Assembly: GCF_001304695.1 (NCBI RefSeq)
Contig: NZ_JFAQ01000102.1
Span: 1-53,181, forward strand
DNA: 53,181 nt
Reading direction: 5' to 3'
Origin: Xanthomonas axonopodis
GTDB taxonomy: Bacteria; Pseudomonadota; Gammaproteobacteria; Xanthomonadales; Xanthomonadaceae
The notes under the pieces were generated by a model that saw only the letters and a program-made list of their open reading frames with translations, was not told where the DNA came from and searched no databases. The position numbers and the translations under genes were made by a program. Below, in pieces: positions 29,591 to 42,412 of this stretch. The stretch's first letter is position 1, and every line of letters begins with the position of its first letter.

Positions 29591-30492
29591 CAGTCCTCGT
29601 CCGGCCAACGAAACGTGGGCGCAGCGAGCGCGCTGACACGCGGGACGGGAATGGCCGCCATCGCCTTCCACACCGTCAACGCATCCACGGTTGCGGCCAC
29701 ATCGTGCACGCGCAACAGCAGTGCACCATGTTGCGCGGCGATCAGATGCGCGGCCACCGAGCCGTGCACCCGCTCGGCAGCGATCTGGCGCCCGGTCAGC
29801 TCGCCGATGCTGCGCTTACGCGACAGCCCGGCCAGCACCGGCAAACCGAATTCCTGCAAGCGCTGCAGCTGCGCGAGCAGGGTGAGGTTGTGCGTGATGG
29901 TCTTGTCGAAGCCGAAGCCCGGGTCCAGGACCAGCCGGCGCTTGTCGATGCCGGCCATCTCGGCAGAGAAGATGCGCTCGGCCAGAAACCGGTGCACGTC
30001 ACCCACGACATCGTCGTAGTGCGGCGCATCCTGCATGGCATGCGGCGCGCTGCGCGCATGCATCAGGACCACCGGCACGCGCAAATCCGACGCCGCATCC
30101 AGCGCACCGGGCGAACGCAGGGCATAGACGTCGTTGATCATGCCGGCGCCGGCCGCGACCGCCGCGCGCATGACCTCCGGTTTGAACGTGTCCACGCTGA
30201 TCGGCACGCTGGTGCGCAGGGCCAGCGCTTCGATCACCGGAATGACCCGCTGCAATTCTTCTTCCACCGAGACCGCCGTGGCGCCCGGGCGGGTCGATTC
30301 GCCGCCGATATCCAGCACCGCAGCGCCCTGCTCCACCAGCGCCAACCCATGCGCGATCGCCGCGTCGCAGCTCGCATGCTGGCCGCCGTCAGAGAACGAA
30401 TCGGGGGTGACATTGACGATGCCCATCACCTGCGGCGCATCCAGTCGCAGACTGCGGCCGGCGCAATCCAGTGTGAGGGCGGTATCGAACAT
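29590..30492 (-). CDS. folP: Dihydropteroate synthase
   Basis: The 300-residue TIM-barrel enzyme joins p-aminobenzoate to pterin diphosphate in folate synthesis and is the sulfonamide target. The signature loops are visible: [13 protein letters not shown] (about 24-36), [10 protein letters not shown] and [11 protein letters not shown] start at ATG 30492, preceded by AGGAG. The ftsH-folP-miaA order resembles that of other gammaproteobacteria, except that glmM is not next. Confidence 0.96.
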   Translation of the reverse strand: MFDTALTLDCAGRSLRLDAPQVMGIVNVTPDSFSDGGQHASCDAAIAHGLALVEQGAAVLDIGGESTRPGATAVSVEEELQRVIPVIEALALRTSVPISVDTFKPEVMRAAVAAGAGMINDVYALRSPGALDAASDLRVPVVLMHARSAPHAMQDAPHYDDVVGDVHRFLAERIFSAEMAGIDKRRLVLDPGFGFDKTITHNLTLLAQLQRLQEFGLPVLAGLSRKRSIGELTGRQIAAERVHGSVAAHLIAAQHGALLLRVHDVAATVDALTVWKAMAAIPVPRVSALAAPTFRWPDED

Positions 30493-30555
30493 CGGCGGTG
30501 TCTCCTGGGATGGTGGTGGTCGCCCACACGTGGGCATGGCTGCAGCCCGATAACG

Positions 30556-30589
30556 CATCAAGGCCGGGAATCGCTCCCCGGCCTTGATG
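30556..30589 (-). terminator. Probable terminator downstream of ftsH
   Basis: A 13-bp perfect stem CATCAAGGCCGGG / CCCGGCCTTGATG with an eight-base loop lies between ftsH and folP. No long U tract follows, so termination may be partial and allow readthrough into folP. Confidence 0.55.
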
Positions 30590-30618
30590 GACGCCTCGCA
30601 GATCAGTGCACGGCCGGC

Positions 30619-32565
<1,947 letters not shown>

Positions 32566-32619
32566 TGGCTTCGGTGCCCTCTACTCTTCGATGCTTGAAA
32601 TACGGTGGTCATTGGCAGC

Positions 32620-33252
32620 TTACTTGATCTGGACACGCTTGCCCTGACCGAGCGCATAAACTTCCGGGGAGCGCTTGCGCGAGGCCGCCGGTTTACGGAT
32701 CGTCACCTTCTCATAGCGGCGGCGAAGCTCGCGAATGTAGTCGTCGGACCCGACACCCTGGAACAGCTTGATCAAAAATGCCCCGCCCGGCTTGAGGTGG
32801 GTGTCGGCAAATTCCATGGCAAGTTCCGCCAGGTGCATAATCCGCGGTTGGTCGACCGCATCCATGCCACTCTTATTGGGGGCCATATCCGACAGCACAA
32901 GGTCCACCGGCACATCGCCCAGCATCGCCTCGAACTGGGATAGGACGGCCTGCTCCCTGAAGTCGCCGTGAAGGAACTCCACGCCCGCCAGGGCCGGCAT
33001 GTCCAGGATATCCAACGCCACCACCCGGCCGCTGTCGCCCATGGACTTACGCACCTGCTGTGACCAGCCGCCCGGTGCGGCACCCAGATCCACCACCACC
33101 ATGCCGGGCTTGAGCAGTCGGTCGCGCTGCAGCAGCTCCTCCAGCTTGTAGGCCGCGCGCGAGCGCATGCCCTCGGCCTGGGCCTTCTTCACGTAAGGGT
33201 CGGCGAAGTGTTCCTTGAGCCAGCGCTGGCTGCTTTTACTGCGGGAAGCCAT
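32620..33252 (-). CDS. rlmE: 23S rRNA 2'-O-ribose methyltransferase
   Basis: The 210-residue Rossmann-fold enzyme methylates U2552 of 23S rRNA. The SAM motif is VVDLGAAPGGWSQQV (about 57-71), and the catalytic KDKE tetrad is suggested by Lys in the RSRAAYKL segment, Asp in LSDMAPN and the lysines of LIKLFQG and further on. The start ATG 33252 is supported by MASRSKSSQRWLKEHFADPYV. It is divergent from yhbY by 65 bases, the same order as in E. coli (yhbY-rlmE-ftsH). Confidence 0.96.
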   Translation of the reverse strand: MASRSKSSQRWLKEHFADPYVKKAQAEGMRSRAAYKLEELLQRDRLLKPGMVVVDLGAAPGGWSQQVRKSMGDSGRVVALDILDMPALAGVEFLHGDFREQAVLSQFEAMLGDVPVDLVLSDMAPNKSGMDAVDQPRIMHLAELAMEFADTHLKPGGAFLIKLFQGVGSDDYIRELRRRYEKVTIRKPAASRKRSPEVYALGQGKRVQIK

Positions 33253-33317
33253 TGGCAAAGGGGTCCGAACGGGTCGCCATGATACCCTGAATGCCCTTTG
33301 CTCCCCTTCGATCCTGC

Positions 33318-33622
33318 ATGTCCATTGTTCTCACCTCCGCCCAGAACCGTTTCCTGCGCGGTCAGGCCCACGACCTCAAAGCCTTGCTGCAGACCGGCGG
33401 CAAAGGGGTCACGCCGGCATTTCTTGCAGAACTCGAGGAAGTGCTCGAGCGCCACGACTGGTCAAGGTGAAGGTGGCATCGGAGGATCGCGAGACCCGTG
33501 ATGCGCTGATTGCCGAGCTGATCGAGCAGACCGGCAGTTCGTTGGTACAGCGCATCGGCCACGTCGCCATTCTGTATCGCCCCAGCAAGGAAAAGCGCCA
33601 GATCGTCCTGCCGCGAAGCTGA
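33318..33622 (+). pseudogene. yhbY: YhbY-like CRS1-YhbY RNA-binding protein, interrupted by a frameshift
   Basis: As written, the first frame gives 50 residues ending EEVLERHDWSR and a stop. The other frame continues LVKVKVASEDRETRDALI to the end, closely matching the second half of E. coli YhbY (HHELIKVKIATEDRETK). Adding one G between 33457 and 33458 (GA-CTGG to GAGCTGG) restores RHELVKVK and a 101-residue protein of the family size. The protein associates with pre-50S ribosomal particles in E. coli. The deletion may be a sequencing error or a true lesion. Confidence 0.85.
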
Positions 33623-33637
33623 GCCAACGAGTTCGTC

Positions 33638-34012
33638 ATGCCTTTAAGTCAGGAACATCCCGATTACACCTATGCGCTGCGCGCGGCCGACGGCCGCCAC
33701 GCCAAGGTGAACGACCAGATCCTGCAGCAGAGCTTCATCCTGATGCCGGATGAGCTGGTGGAGCACTGGCCGGTCCAGACGCTGGAGCACCTCCAGGCCA
33801 GCCACATGGAGGCGGTGCTGGCACTCAACCCAGTCGTCATCCTGCTCGGCACTGGCAAACGCCAGTTATTTCCCAAGGCCGACCTGCTGGCGGCCTGCCT
33901 GACCCGCGGCATCGGCCTGGAAGCAATGACCAATGCCGCCGCCGCACGCACCTACAACGTACTGGCCAGCGAAGGCCGGCGGGTGGCGTTGGCGATGGTG
34001 TTGCCGGGCTGA
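33638..34012 (+). CDS. Mth938-like (DUF498) domain protein
   Basis: The 124-residue protein is the Mth938/NDUFAF3-like fold. It contains QSFILMPDELVEHWPVQ and the loop VILLGTGKRQLFP, which are the family landmarks, and ends with TNAAAARTYNVLASEGRRVALAMVLPG. The family is of unknown enzymatic function; its mitochondrial relative assists complex I assembly. It begins 15 bases after yhbY and is probably co-transcribed. Confidence 0.88.
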   Translation: MPLSQEHPDYTYALRAADGRHAKVNDQILQQSFILMPDELVEHWPVQTLEHLQASHMEAVLALNPVVILLGTGKRQLFPKADLLAACLTRGIGLEAMTNAAAARTYNVLASEGRRVALAMVLPG

Positions 34013-34018
34013 TTGGTT

Positions 34019-34051
34019 GGGACGGGATTTGGGAATCGGGATTGGGGATTC
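34019..34051 (+). repeat. GGGNATC-type heptad repeat, potential G-quadruplex
   Basis: Four consecutive seven-base units (GGGATTT, GGGAATC, GGGATTG and GGGATTC) run from 34024, with another GGG just before at 34019. Guanine tracts of three spaced by four bases satisfy a quadruplex pattern on the plus strand. Heptad repeats of this type are known to be enriched in Xanthomonas. It lies between convergent genes, where it could influence transcript ends. Confidence 0.8.
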
Positions 34052-34182
34052 GCAAGAGCGAGCCGCAGTTCGCGTTGCCATCAGGCGAAGAGCGAGATCG
34101 AATCGTGGTGCCTCGCCGGCACTAGAAAGCGAGAACACTCTGGACGCGCACGTTCAGCCCAAGGTCGTTGCGAATCCCGAAC

Positions 34183-34962
34183 TTACTTCTTCGGCAGATA
34201 CAGCAGCGGATCGACCGGCTTGCCGTTGTAGCGGATCTCGAAGTGCAACATGTCGCGGGACGCACCACTGCGGCCCATTTCGGCAATTTGCTGCCCTGCC
34301 TTGACATTCTGGCCTTCGTTGAGCAGGCGCTTGCGGTTGTGACCGTATGCAGATAGCCACTGGTCGTTGTGCTTGATGATGATCAACTCGCCGTAGCCGA
34401 CCAGGCCGGCCCCGGAATACACCACCACGCCATCGGCGGCGGCACGCACGGCCTGGCCGCTGGTGCCGGCGATATCGACGCCCTGCTTGGTGGTTTCGCC
34501 AGTGACGAAGGTGCCCACCACGACGCCATCGGCCGGCCAACGCCAGGAAAATCCGCTACTGACCGGTGCGGCGATCGGCGCAGCAGGGCGCGGCGGCGCC
34601 ACGGTGCCGCCAGCCACCGGCGCGCTGCCACCCGGCTTGCTGGCACCGGGCGGATACAACTTGAGCGTCTGGCCGGGATAGATGGTGTTCGGGGAAGACA
34701 GGCCATTCCAGGCGGCCAGGTCCGCGGCGGTGATATTGGTCCGGCGCGAGATTGCGTACAGGGTATCGCCACGCTGCACGTTGACGGTGGCACCCGGACG
34801 CGGCACCGAAGGGCGCGGCGCGGCGCTGGGGCGCGACGACGATCCGCCACCGTTCGCTCCGGACGAACGCACCACGGTTGCGCTGCTACAGGCGGTCAGC
34901 CCGACGGCGACTGCGAGCATGACTGCTGTCTTGCGTACCGAATTCATCTGCGTCTTGCTCAT
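34183..34962 (-). CDS. nlpD: LysM/LytM lipoprotein, NlpD-like amidase activator
   Basis: The 259-residue protein has a lipoprotein signal (MLAVAVGLTACSS, Cys about residue 25), a proline-rich linker, a LysM domain (about 55-105, VQRGDTLYAISRRTNITAADLAAWN) and a C-terminal LytM/M23 domain (about 140-255). The first zinc histidine is replaced (KQGVDIAG instead of HxGxD), while LHFEIRYNG remains. This matches the degenerate LytM of NlpD, which activates the amidase AmiC in cell separation rather than cutting itself. Start ATG 34962 overlaps the upstream stop (ATGA). Unlike E. coli, no rpoS follows. Confidence 0.93.
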   Translation of the reverse strand: MSKTQMNSVRKTAVMLAVAVGLTACSSATVVRSSGANGGGSSSRPSAAPRPSVPRPGATVNVQRGDTLYAISRRTNITAADLAAWNGLSSPNTIYPGQTLKLYPPGASKPGGSAPVAGGTVAPPRPAAPIAAPVSSGFSWRWPADGVVVGTFVTGETTKQGVDIAGTSGQAVRAAADGVVVYSGAGLVGYGELIIIKHNDQWLSAYGHNRKRLLNEGQNVKAGQQIAEMGRSGASRDMLHFEIRYNGKPVDPLLYLPKK

Positions 34963-35573
34963 CCGTTGGTTGTCTTCCACACCAGCCAGCCCGCACCGAC
35001 CGCCAGCACCGCCATTGCAACCCAGCCCAGCGGCTCGATCCAGCGGTGCAACGCCGCTTCGGCCCGTGCGCCGCCCAGGCGGATGGCACCGGCCACCAGG
35101 TACACGCGCTTGCCGCGCCCCACCAGCATGCTGGCGATGAATGGCAGGATCGGCACGCCGACCACGCCCGAGGCCCAGGTGAAGATCTTCAGCGGGATCG
35201 GGGTGAACCCGACCAGGACCAGCGCCCAGAACGCCTTCCACGGCGATTCGGCCACCAGGGTGCGCAGGGTTTCGATCTGCTGCTGGATCTTTGCGCTCCA
35301 GCCCAGCCATTCGATCAGCGGCTGCAGCGCGGCGAAGGCGAAATGGCCGAGTAAATAACCGACCAGGGCGCCGCAAATCGAGCCCAACAGACTTAAGGTC
35401 GCGAACCAGAGCGAGCGCTTGGGCTCGGCCAGCGACATCGGTGCCAACATCACTTCCGGCGGCACCGGGAAAATGAAGCCCTCGACGAAGCTGAGACCGG
35501 TCAGCAGCGCGGGTGCGCGGCGATGGCGCGACCAACGGATGGCCACGTCGTACAACGGCCCAAAAATCTTCAT
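34959..35573 (-). CDS. YqaA-family (DedA-like) membrane protein
   Basis: The 204-residue polytopic protein has an N-terminal loop with GLSFVEGFIFPVPPEVMLAPM and a later FTPIPLKIFTWASGVVG, the signature of DedA-superfamily (VTT/SNARE-associated) proteins of the YqaA branch. A C-terminal span ends at WKTTNG. DedA proteins are proposed to be lipid scramblases and proton-coupled transporters; the specific role is unknown. It sits between pcm and nlpD, 18 bases after pcm, and its stop overlaps the nlpD start by ATGA. Confidence 0.85.
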   Translation of the reverse strand: MKIFGPLYDVAIRWSRHRRAPALLTGLSFVEGFIFPVPPEVMLAPMSLAEPKRSLWFATLSLLGSICGALVGYLLGHFAFAALQPLIEWLGWSAKIQQQIETLRTLVAESPWKAFWALVLVGFTPIPLKIFTWASGVVGVPILPFIASMLVGRGKRVYLVAGAIRLGGARAEAALHRWIEPLGWVAMAVLAVGAGWLVWKTTNG

Positions 35574-35591
35574 CGAAGAACTCTCATGGAT

Positions 35592-36269
35592 TCAATCCAG
35601 CATGCCCGACAACAGCGGGACGAACGTGACCGGCGCCAGAACCTGTTGTTCGATTGCGGCATCGGCCCCGCGGGTGAGTTGCACCAACGATTGCGAGGAA
35701 GCCCCCCCGACTGGCGCGACCAGGCGCCCGCCGACCGCCAGTTGATCGACCAGTGCATCAACCAACGCCGGTGCAGCAGCGGTCACCACGATGGCGTCGT
35801 ACGGACCATGCTCGGGCCAGCCGATGCGGCCGTCGTCGTGCTTGCTGCGCACATTCATGCCCAGGTGCCGGAAGCGCTTGCGCGCCTGCCGCAGCAGGTC
35901 GCCGATGCGCTCGACGGTGTAGACCTCCAACCCCAGCGCCGCCAGGATCGCACCCTGGTAGCCGGAGCCGGTGCCCACTTCGAGCACCTTGGTCGGGGTC
36001 ACCTGCAGCACCGCCTCGGTCATGCGCGCCACCACCCACGGCTGGGAGATGGTCTGGCCATGGCCGATCGGCAGCGCGGTGTCTTCGTAGGCGCGCGAGG
36101 CCAGCGCTTCATCGATGAACAGATGCCGCGGCACGGTGCGCATCGCGTTGAGCGTGGCCTCGTCCTGGATGCCGGCCTCGCGCAAGCGCTCGACCAGGCG
36201 GTCGCGCACGCGTTGCGAGGTCATGCCGATCCCGACCGATTCCGGTTGCAGGCGCAGCCTGGGCGTCAT
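35592..36269 (-). CDS. pcm: Protein-L-isoaspartate O-methyltransferase
   Basis: The 225-residue SAM-dependent enzyme repairs isoaspartyl residues in aged proteins. The SAM motif [19 protein letters not shown] lies around residues 90-108, and the preceding [18 protein letters not shown] is the characteristic substrate motif. I start at ATG 36269, which overlaps the surE stop by four bases (ATGA). The surE-pcm coupling is widespread in gammaproteobacteria. Confidence 0.95.
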   Translation of the reverse strand: MTPRLRLQPESVGIGMTSQRVRDRLVERLREAGIQDEATLNAMRTVPRHLFIDEALASRAYEDTALPIGHGQTISQPWVVARMTEAVLQVTPTKVLEVGTGSGYQGAILAALGLEVYTVERIGDLLRQARKRFRHLGMNVRSKHDDGRIGWPEHGPYDAIVVTAAAPALVDALVDQLAVGGRLVAPVGGASSQSLVQLTRGADAAIEQQVLAPVTFVPLLSGMLD

Positions 36270-37045
36270 GCCGGACAGTCCAGCGCTGCGGTCAGTCCAC
36301 CCACCCAGCCGGCAACGGTGTCCAGTGCCTGGTAGCGGGTGAGATCGACATGGATTGGCGTGATCGAGATATGTCCGGTACGCACGGCGTGGAAATCGGT
36401 ACCGGCGCCGGCATCCTGTTCGGGACCGGCTGGGCCGATCCAGTAAACAGTGCGGCCGCGCGGATCGCGCTGCGGTACGCAGGGCTCGGACCGGTGGCGG
36501 TTGCCGAGACGGGTGACTTCGAAACCGAGCACATCCGACCATGCCAGATCCGGCACGTTGACGTTGAGAATGGTGTCAGCAGGCAACGGGTCGGCCTTCA
36601 GGCGCGCCACGATTTCCACCGCAGCGCGCGCGGCGGTGGCGTAGTGATGCGCTTGGTGATTGTGCGTGACCAACGACACCGCTACTGCCGGCAAGCCGAG
36701 GAAGCGGCCTTCCATCGCGGCCGATACGGTTCCCGAATAGATCACGTCGTCGCCCAGATTGGCCGAGTTATTGATCCCGGAGACCACGATGTCAGGGTCG
36801 TAATCCAGCATGCCGGTCAGCGCCAGATGCACGCAGTCGGTCGGTGTGCCGGCCACCGCGCAGGTCTGCGCGTCGATGCGGCGAGTGCGGATCGGCACAT
36901 CCAGCGTCAGCGAATTGCTGGCGCCGGAGCGGTCGCGGTCGGGCGCGACCACCATCACTTCATGACCGGCATGGCGCAGCGCCTCGGCCAATATCTGGAT
37001 GCCGGGGGCGTCGACACCGTCGTCGTTGCTAACCAGTACGCGCAT
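36266..37045 (-). CDS. surE: 5'/3'-nucleotidase and stationary-phase survival protein SurE
   Basis: The 259-residue metal-dependent phosphatase acts on nucleoside monophosphates. The metal ligands are in [10 protein letters not shown] (about 6-15), [13 protein letters not shown] (about 38-50) and [25 protein letters not shown] (about 90). ATG 37045 is preceded by GAGGAG. It is the first gene of the surE-pcm-yqaA-nlpD operon; Smr is divergent upstream by 99 bases. Confidence 0.96.
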   Translation of the reverse strand: MRVLVSNDDGVDAPGIQILAEALRHAGHEVMVVAPDRDRSGASNSLTLDVPIRTRRIDAQTCAVAGTPTDCVHLALTGMLDYDPDIVVSGINNSANLGDDVIYSGTVSAAMEGRFLGLPAVAVSLVTHNHQAHHYATAARAAVEIVARLKADPLPADTILNVNVPDLAWSDVLGFEVTRLGNRHRSEPCVPQRDPRGRTVYWIGPAGPEQDAGAGTDFHAVRTGHISITPIHVDLTRYQALDTVAGWVGGLTAALDCPA

Positions 37046-37144
37046 GGGACTCCTCGGAAAACCGAGCCATGATACCGGATGCGTCCCGCGCCTTCGCGCT
37101 TGATCTTCGCGTGCGTCTGCGCTTGGACCGGGTACGCTGTGCAG

Positions 37145-37684
37145 ATGTCGCATCCTGAAGACGAAGACGACGGCGCGTTGTTCCGCGCAGCGATCGGCGC
37201 GGTCAAGCCGATTCGTGAAGTCGCCCCACCGGCCAACGCCAAGCCGCGCCCCAAGCCGCGCGCGCGCATGGCCGAGCGCGACGAGGCGCAAGCGCACACC
37301 GAATTTGCGCGTCTGTTGCGCGACAGCGCGCCGCTGGAAGCGGGCGATACCGCCAGCTATCGGCGCGAGAATCTTCCCACCCGCCTATTTCAACGGCTCA
37401 AGCGCGGGCAATTCTCGGTGCAGGACGAACTGGATCTGCACGGCGCCACCGCAGCGCAGGCCGAGTCGTTGTTGCGCCAGTTCCTGCTGGAAGCACACGC
37501 GCACGAGCATGGCTGCGTGCGCATCATCCACGGCAAGGGAATGCGATCGGACAACGGTGCGCCTGTGCTGAAGAACCTCATGGACCGACTGCTGCGTCAA
37601 CGCAACGATGTGCTGGCGTTTCATTCGGCGCCGCCGACGCAGGGCGGTACCGGGGCGCTGCTGGTGTTGCTGGCGCGGCGCTAG
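37145..37684 (+). CDS. Smr-domain endonuclease-like protein
   Basis: The 179-residue protein ends in an Smr domain (about 95-178): [21 protein letters not shown], then [21 protein letters not shown], with the conserved DLHG and HGKG motifs. Bacterial stand-alone Smr proteins (YdaL type) are nicking endonucleases; the substrate here is not known. I choose ATG 37145 over one at 37079 because the shorter form fits the family. It is the only plus-strand gene in a long minus-strand block. Confidence 0.88.
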   Translation: MSHPEDEDDGALFRAAIGAVKPIREVAPPANAKPRPKPRARMAERDEAQAHTEFARLLRDSAPLEAGDTASYRRENLPTRLFQRLKRGQFSVQDELDLHGATAAQAESLLRQFLLEAHAHEHGCVRIIHGKGMRSDNGAPVLKNLMDRLLRQRNDVLAFHSAPPTQGGTGALLVLLARR

Positions 37685-37945
37685 GCCGATTGCGACGAGC
37701 GCATGACTCGCGGCGTTGAAGTGCAATTGCACGCGTTGATCCGTTGAGGGGAACGTAAGGCATGCGCGAATCGCATTGATGCGTGCGATGCTTCGTTGGC
37801 AACCGTGTGCAGCTGAGTCCCGGTCAGCGCCGCGACTATCGGCCTCATGGTGGCGGTCGTTGCGGCCAAGGGCGCGCCTACGCGAGCAGCATGACCGGAT
37901 CGCGATCGACGATGCGCGATGCGACCGACCGACAGCCGCACCCAG

Positions 37946-39055
37946 TCACTCCTCAGACGGCACACCGGCGTTGAAGCGACCTGCATCGGTGACCTCTCCC
38001 AATTCCCACAGCACTGCGGTGGCATAGCAGCCAGGGGGTAGCGCGAAGGCAAGCTGCAGGGTCTGCGCCTCCAGCCATTGGTAGTCCAGCCCCTGTGGTC
38101 GCGAGCGCAGTGCGCGGCGCTCCTGCTTCAGTCCCGCAGCTTCCAGGCCCTGGCGCAGCGCCACGGATGGCGGGTCGGACAACGCGCCCTGCTCTACCGC
38201 TGCCGCCTGATCGGCCGAGCGCAACTGGCCAGCGCCCCACAAGGGCCCGCTGGGATGGATATCGAAACGCGCCAGTCGCTCTGCCAGGGCCTCGCTCCAC
38301 GGTTCCGGGCCGAAGACGCTGCGCGAGCCGTCCAGCATCCACGCCTCGCCCTGCAATGCGCTATCCCAACTGCCCTGCGCCACGCGTGCGCCGAGCACCC
38401 GATTGAACAGCTCCGAGCGGGCTGCCGACAGCAACATCGAGCGCTGATCGTTGCGTAGCCGCCTTCTGGATGTGGGCGCCGGCAGCAACGTTCCATCGGC
38501 AGCTTGCACATGACCGAACATCGCCAGCGCAGCCGCCACATTTGCGCCATCGCGACCGAAGCGTTGTTCGCCGAACCAGTTGGGGATGCCACGCGCAGCA
38601 ATCGCCTGCAACCGGTGCTCGATCGCCTCGCGCTCGCCCTGCACCTGGCGCAGCGTCAGCACGAAGCGGTTCCCGTGCAGCGCACCGCGTTGCAGCTTGC
38701 GGTTATGCCAGCTGCTGTGGACCACCTGCATCTGCGCATCATCCAACGCGGCGATATCCGGCGCGATGCGTTTGGGCAGATGCACGCTGAAGCGCTGGGT
38801 GGTCACTGCATGACGATCTTTCAGGCCCGCATAGCTCACTCCCATCTCGGCGATGCCAGCCCAGTGCGCAAGCTTCTTGGCGATATAGGCCGTGTTCTGG
38901 CCGCGCTTGCGCACGGTGAGCAGCAGGTGTTCGCCTTCGCCGGAGGGCTCGAAAGCCGGTAGCTCGTCGACCTGAAAGTCGTCCGGGGTGCTGCGCATCG
39001 CCGCGCTGAGCACGGCGGCACCATGCGCACGCGGCAGCAAAGAGGTCTCGCTCAT
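37946..39055 (-). CDS. truD: tRNA pseudouridine(13) synthase
   Basis: The 369-residue enzyme converts U13 of tRNA-Glu to pseudouridine. The catalytic Asp80 sits in [12 protein letters not shown], the same residue number as in E. coli. The insertion domain is present, with RHA and [14 protein letters not shown] motifs of the TruD family. It sits between ispF and surE (120 bases after ispF), the conserved gammaproteobacterial order. Confidence 0.95.
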   Translation of the reverse strand: MSETSLLPRAHGAAVLSAAMRSTPDDFQVDELPAFEPSGEGEHLLLTVRKRGQNTAYIAKKLAHWAGIAEMGVSYAGLKDRHAVTTQRFSVHLPKRIAPDIAALDDAQMQVVHSSWHNRKLQRGALHGNRFVLTLRQVQGEREAIEHRLQAIAARGIPNWFGEQRFGRDGANVAAALAMFGHVQAADGTLLPAPTSRRRLRNDQRSMLLSAARSELFNRVLGARVAQGSWDSALQGEAWMLDGSRSVFGPEPWSEALAERLARFDIHPSGPLWGAGQLRSADQAAAVEQGALSDPPSVALRQGLEAAGLKQERRALRSRPQGLDYQWLEAQTLQLAFALPPGCYATAVLWELGEVTDAGRFNAGVPSEE

Positions 39056-39175
39056 GGTGTGGTTCGCCTTCGCGCCGGAGCTGGCGCGCTGTGCACCGAG
39101 TCGTTCGGCGCGGTGATTGCGTCTGGCAGCATCGGCGCCGACTCCGGCGCCAAGCGCTGCGCGTGTCGGGACAAA

Positions 39176-39667
39176 TTATGCAGCGATCCTGCCCAGCAAC
39201 ACCGCGGCCTGTGCGGCGATGCCTTCGCCGCGGCCGGTGAAGCCCAATTGTTCGCTGGTGGTGGCCTTGACGCTGACCGCATCGAGTTCGATCGCCAACA
39301 GGCCGGCGATGCGCTTGCGCATGGCCACCGCATGCGGGCCAACCTTGGGGCGCTCGCAGATCACGGTGATGTCGGCATTGCCGACGCGCCAGCCGCGCTC
39401 GCGCAGCAAGCCATCGCAATGCTGCAGAAACTGCGCGCTATCGGCGTCTTTCCAGCGTGCATCGGAAGGCGGGAAATGCCGGCCGATATCGCCCAGCGCC
39501 AGCGCGCCCAGCATCGCATCGCACAGGGCGTGCAACACCACATCGCCATCGCTATGGGCGAGCACGCCATGGCTGTGCGCCACGCGCACGCCGCCAAGCA
39601 TCACGTGGTCGCCGGGGCCGAATGCATGCACGTCGTAGCCTTGGCCGATTCGGAAATTAAAGGACAT
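39176..39667 (-). CDS. ispF: 2-C-methyl-D-erythritol 2,4-cyclodiphosphate synthase
   Basis: The 163-residue enzyme forms MEcPP in the MEP isoprenoid pathway. The metal ligands are Asp12 and His14 in GYDVHAFG and the later His in [17 protein letters not shown], with [15 protein letters not shown] near the C-terminus. Start ATG 39667; the longer open frame upstream is not conserved. It follows ispD by 150 bases, more than usual, so the pair may not be tightly coupled here. Confidence 0.96.
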   Translation of the reverse strand: MSFNFRIGQGYDVHAFGPGDHVMLGGVRVAHSHGVLAHSDGDVVLHALCDAMLGALALGDIGRHFPPSDARWKDADSAQFLQHCDGLLRERGWRVGNADITVICERPKVGPHAVAMRKRIAGLLAIELDAVSVKATTSEQLGFTGRGEGIAAQAAVLLGRIAA

Positions 39668-39817
39668 GGAGAACCTGTGATGATTGAGGTGGAAAATAAT
39701 ACGTCGCGAGCAGTCGTCAGTTAGGTGCGGGCAGCGCGCTTGGAGCCGCAACGCATGCGTTGTACATGCCGTACCGCGCACCGGCCTCGCGCCTTCCTGG
39801 CTGTGAACGCAGTCGCC

Positions 39818-40630
39818 TTATCCGCTCTCAGAGGCGTCGTTGCCGTTGCCGACGGTAGCGAGCTGCGCTGCAGCGTCGCGCGGGTTGACCTGCGCAGCGG
39901 CGACCTGCGCCTGCAGCGCGTCGGCATCGACGGCAATGCCGCGGCGTGCCAATTCGAATTCGAAGCGCGCCAGATCCGCAGGGGTCGTCACCTTGAAGTT
40001 GTCTTCGGCGCCTTCCACCAGCAACGGGCGCAGCCCCATCCGCTCCATCGCCATCGCTTCATCAGTGACCTCGACACCGGCCGCCGCCGCTTCGGTGAGT
40101 CCACGGATCAGTTGATGGCGACGAAACAACTGCGGCGTGAGTGCGCGCCACAGGCGTTCGCGCGGCTCGGTACCGTCGATACCGCCATCGTCGCCGGCCC
40201 GCTTGAGCGTGTCGCGCACCGGTGCAGCCAGGATTGCGCCGACCGGGTCACCGCGACCGATTTCCAGCAGGCGCTCCAGATCGGTCAGGGCCAGATTCGG
40301 CCGCGCGGCATCGTGCACCAGCACGAAATCGTCGGCACGCACGCTCTCGGGCAAGGCCAGCAGGCCAGCCAACACCGAGGCTGCGCGGGTCGCTCCCCCC
40401 AGGCAGGTCAGCACGGGCTTGGACTGCACTGCGGTCCAGCCGGGCCAATCGGCATCGCCCGGGGCGATTGCCACCATAATGCCGGCCAGCGCCGGATGCG
40501 CCGCCAGCGCCGCCAGCGTGTACGCCATCAATGGCTGACCGCCGGCCTGCAAATATTGTTTGGGAAGCGGCCCGCCAAAACGGGTGCCGCGCCCGGCGGC
40601 CGGCACGATTGCCCAAATGGAGCCGGTCAT
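39818..40630 (-). CDS. ispD: 2-C-methyl-D-erythritol 4-phosphate cytidylyltransferase
   Basis: The 270-residue cytidylyltransferase makes CDP-methylerythritol. It has [17 protein letters not shown] (about 8-27), the nucleotide and lysine contacts, [13 protein letters not shown] and the later [12 protein letters not shown]. About 40 C-terminal residues beyond the usual end ([17 protein letters not shown] on) are low-complexity and may be a disordered extension. Its ATG overlaps ftsB by ATGA. Confidence 0.95.
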   Translation of the reverse strand: MTGSIWAIVPAAGRGTRFGGPLPKQYLQAGGQPLMAYTLAALAAHPALAGIMVAIAPGDADWPGWTAVQSKPVLTCLGGATRAASVLAGLLALPESVRADDFVLVHDAARPNLALTDLERLLEIGRGDPVGAILAAPVRDTLKRAGDDGGIDGTEPRERLWRALTPQLFRRHQLIRGLTEAAAAGVEVTDEAMAMERMGLRPLLVEGAEDNFKVTTPADLARFEFELARRGIAVDADALQAQVAAAQVNPRDAAAQLATVGNGNDASESG

Positions 40631-40992
40631 GGGTGATCCACCGGATCGATCGGCTCAGGCGCTTGATGTGCGGGGGGCGTCGCGTCAGGCGATGCAGGGG
40701 CCGGCAGCGGCGCATCCTCGACCACTCGGTAGAACGTCTCGCCCGGCTTGATCATGCCCAGCTCGCTGCGCGCGCGTTCCTCGATTGCCGCTTCGCCGTC
40801 CTTCAAATCCTTCACCTCTGCTGCCAACGCCTGGTTGCGTTGGCGCAGACCTTCGTTGTCCTGTGTCTGATGCGCAACCTGGGCTTCCAGCATCATGACT
40901 TCGCCGGAATTCCCAGGCCCGAACCAGAAGCGGTACTGCAGCCAAGCCAGCAGTACCGCCAGCACCAGCAGTAGCCAGCGCCAGTTGCGCAC
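40627..40992 (-). CDS. ftsB: Cell division protein FtsB
   Basis: The 121-residue protein has one N-terminal membrane span ([20 protein letters not shown]), then a periplasmic coiled coil (about 30-75, [28 protein letters not shown]), then [16 protein letters not shown], the FtsB landmark. It forms the FtsQLB divisome subcomplex. It follows eno by three bases and overlaps ispD, as in most gammaproteobacteria. The C-terminal Pro-rich tail of about 30 residues is longer than in E. coli. Confidence 0.95.
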   Translation of the reverse strand: MRNWRWLLLVLAVLLAWLQYRFWFGPGNSGEVMMLEAQVAHQTQDNEGLRQRNQALAAEVKDLKDGEAAIEERARSELGMIKPGETFYRVVEDAPLPAPASPDATPPAHQAPEPIDPVDHP

Positions 40993-40995
40993 GGC

Positions 40996-42300
<1,305 letters not shown>

Positions 42301-42412
42301 TTACCAGTAAGGGGGGAAGTACACCGGAAACAAGCTGCCGGATTATCGCTGCACACCGGTCCATTGCCAAATCGCATGCAGCAGCCATACGCAGCGCGTC
42401 GCGGGCGGACCG

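Noticed and set aside
37685-37945. Possible gene between Smr and truD
   Set aside because: Short frames in both directions lack ribosome sites and motifs; treated as intergenic.
39668-39817. Frameshift or missing gene between ispD and ispF
   Set aside because: Both proteins are complete at their conserved ends; the 150 bases appear to be simple spacer.
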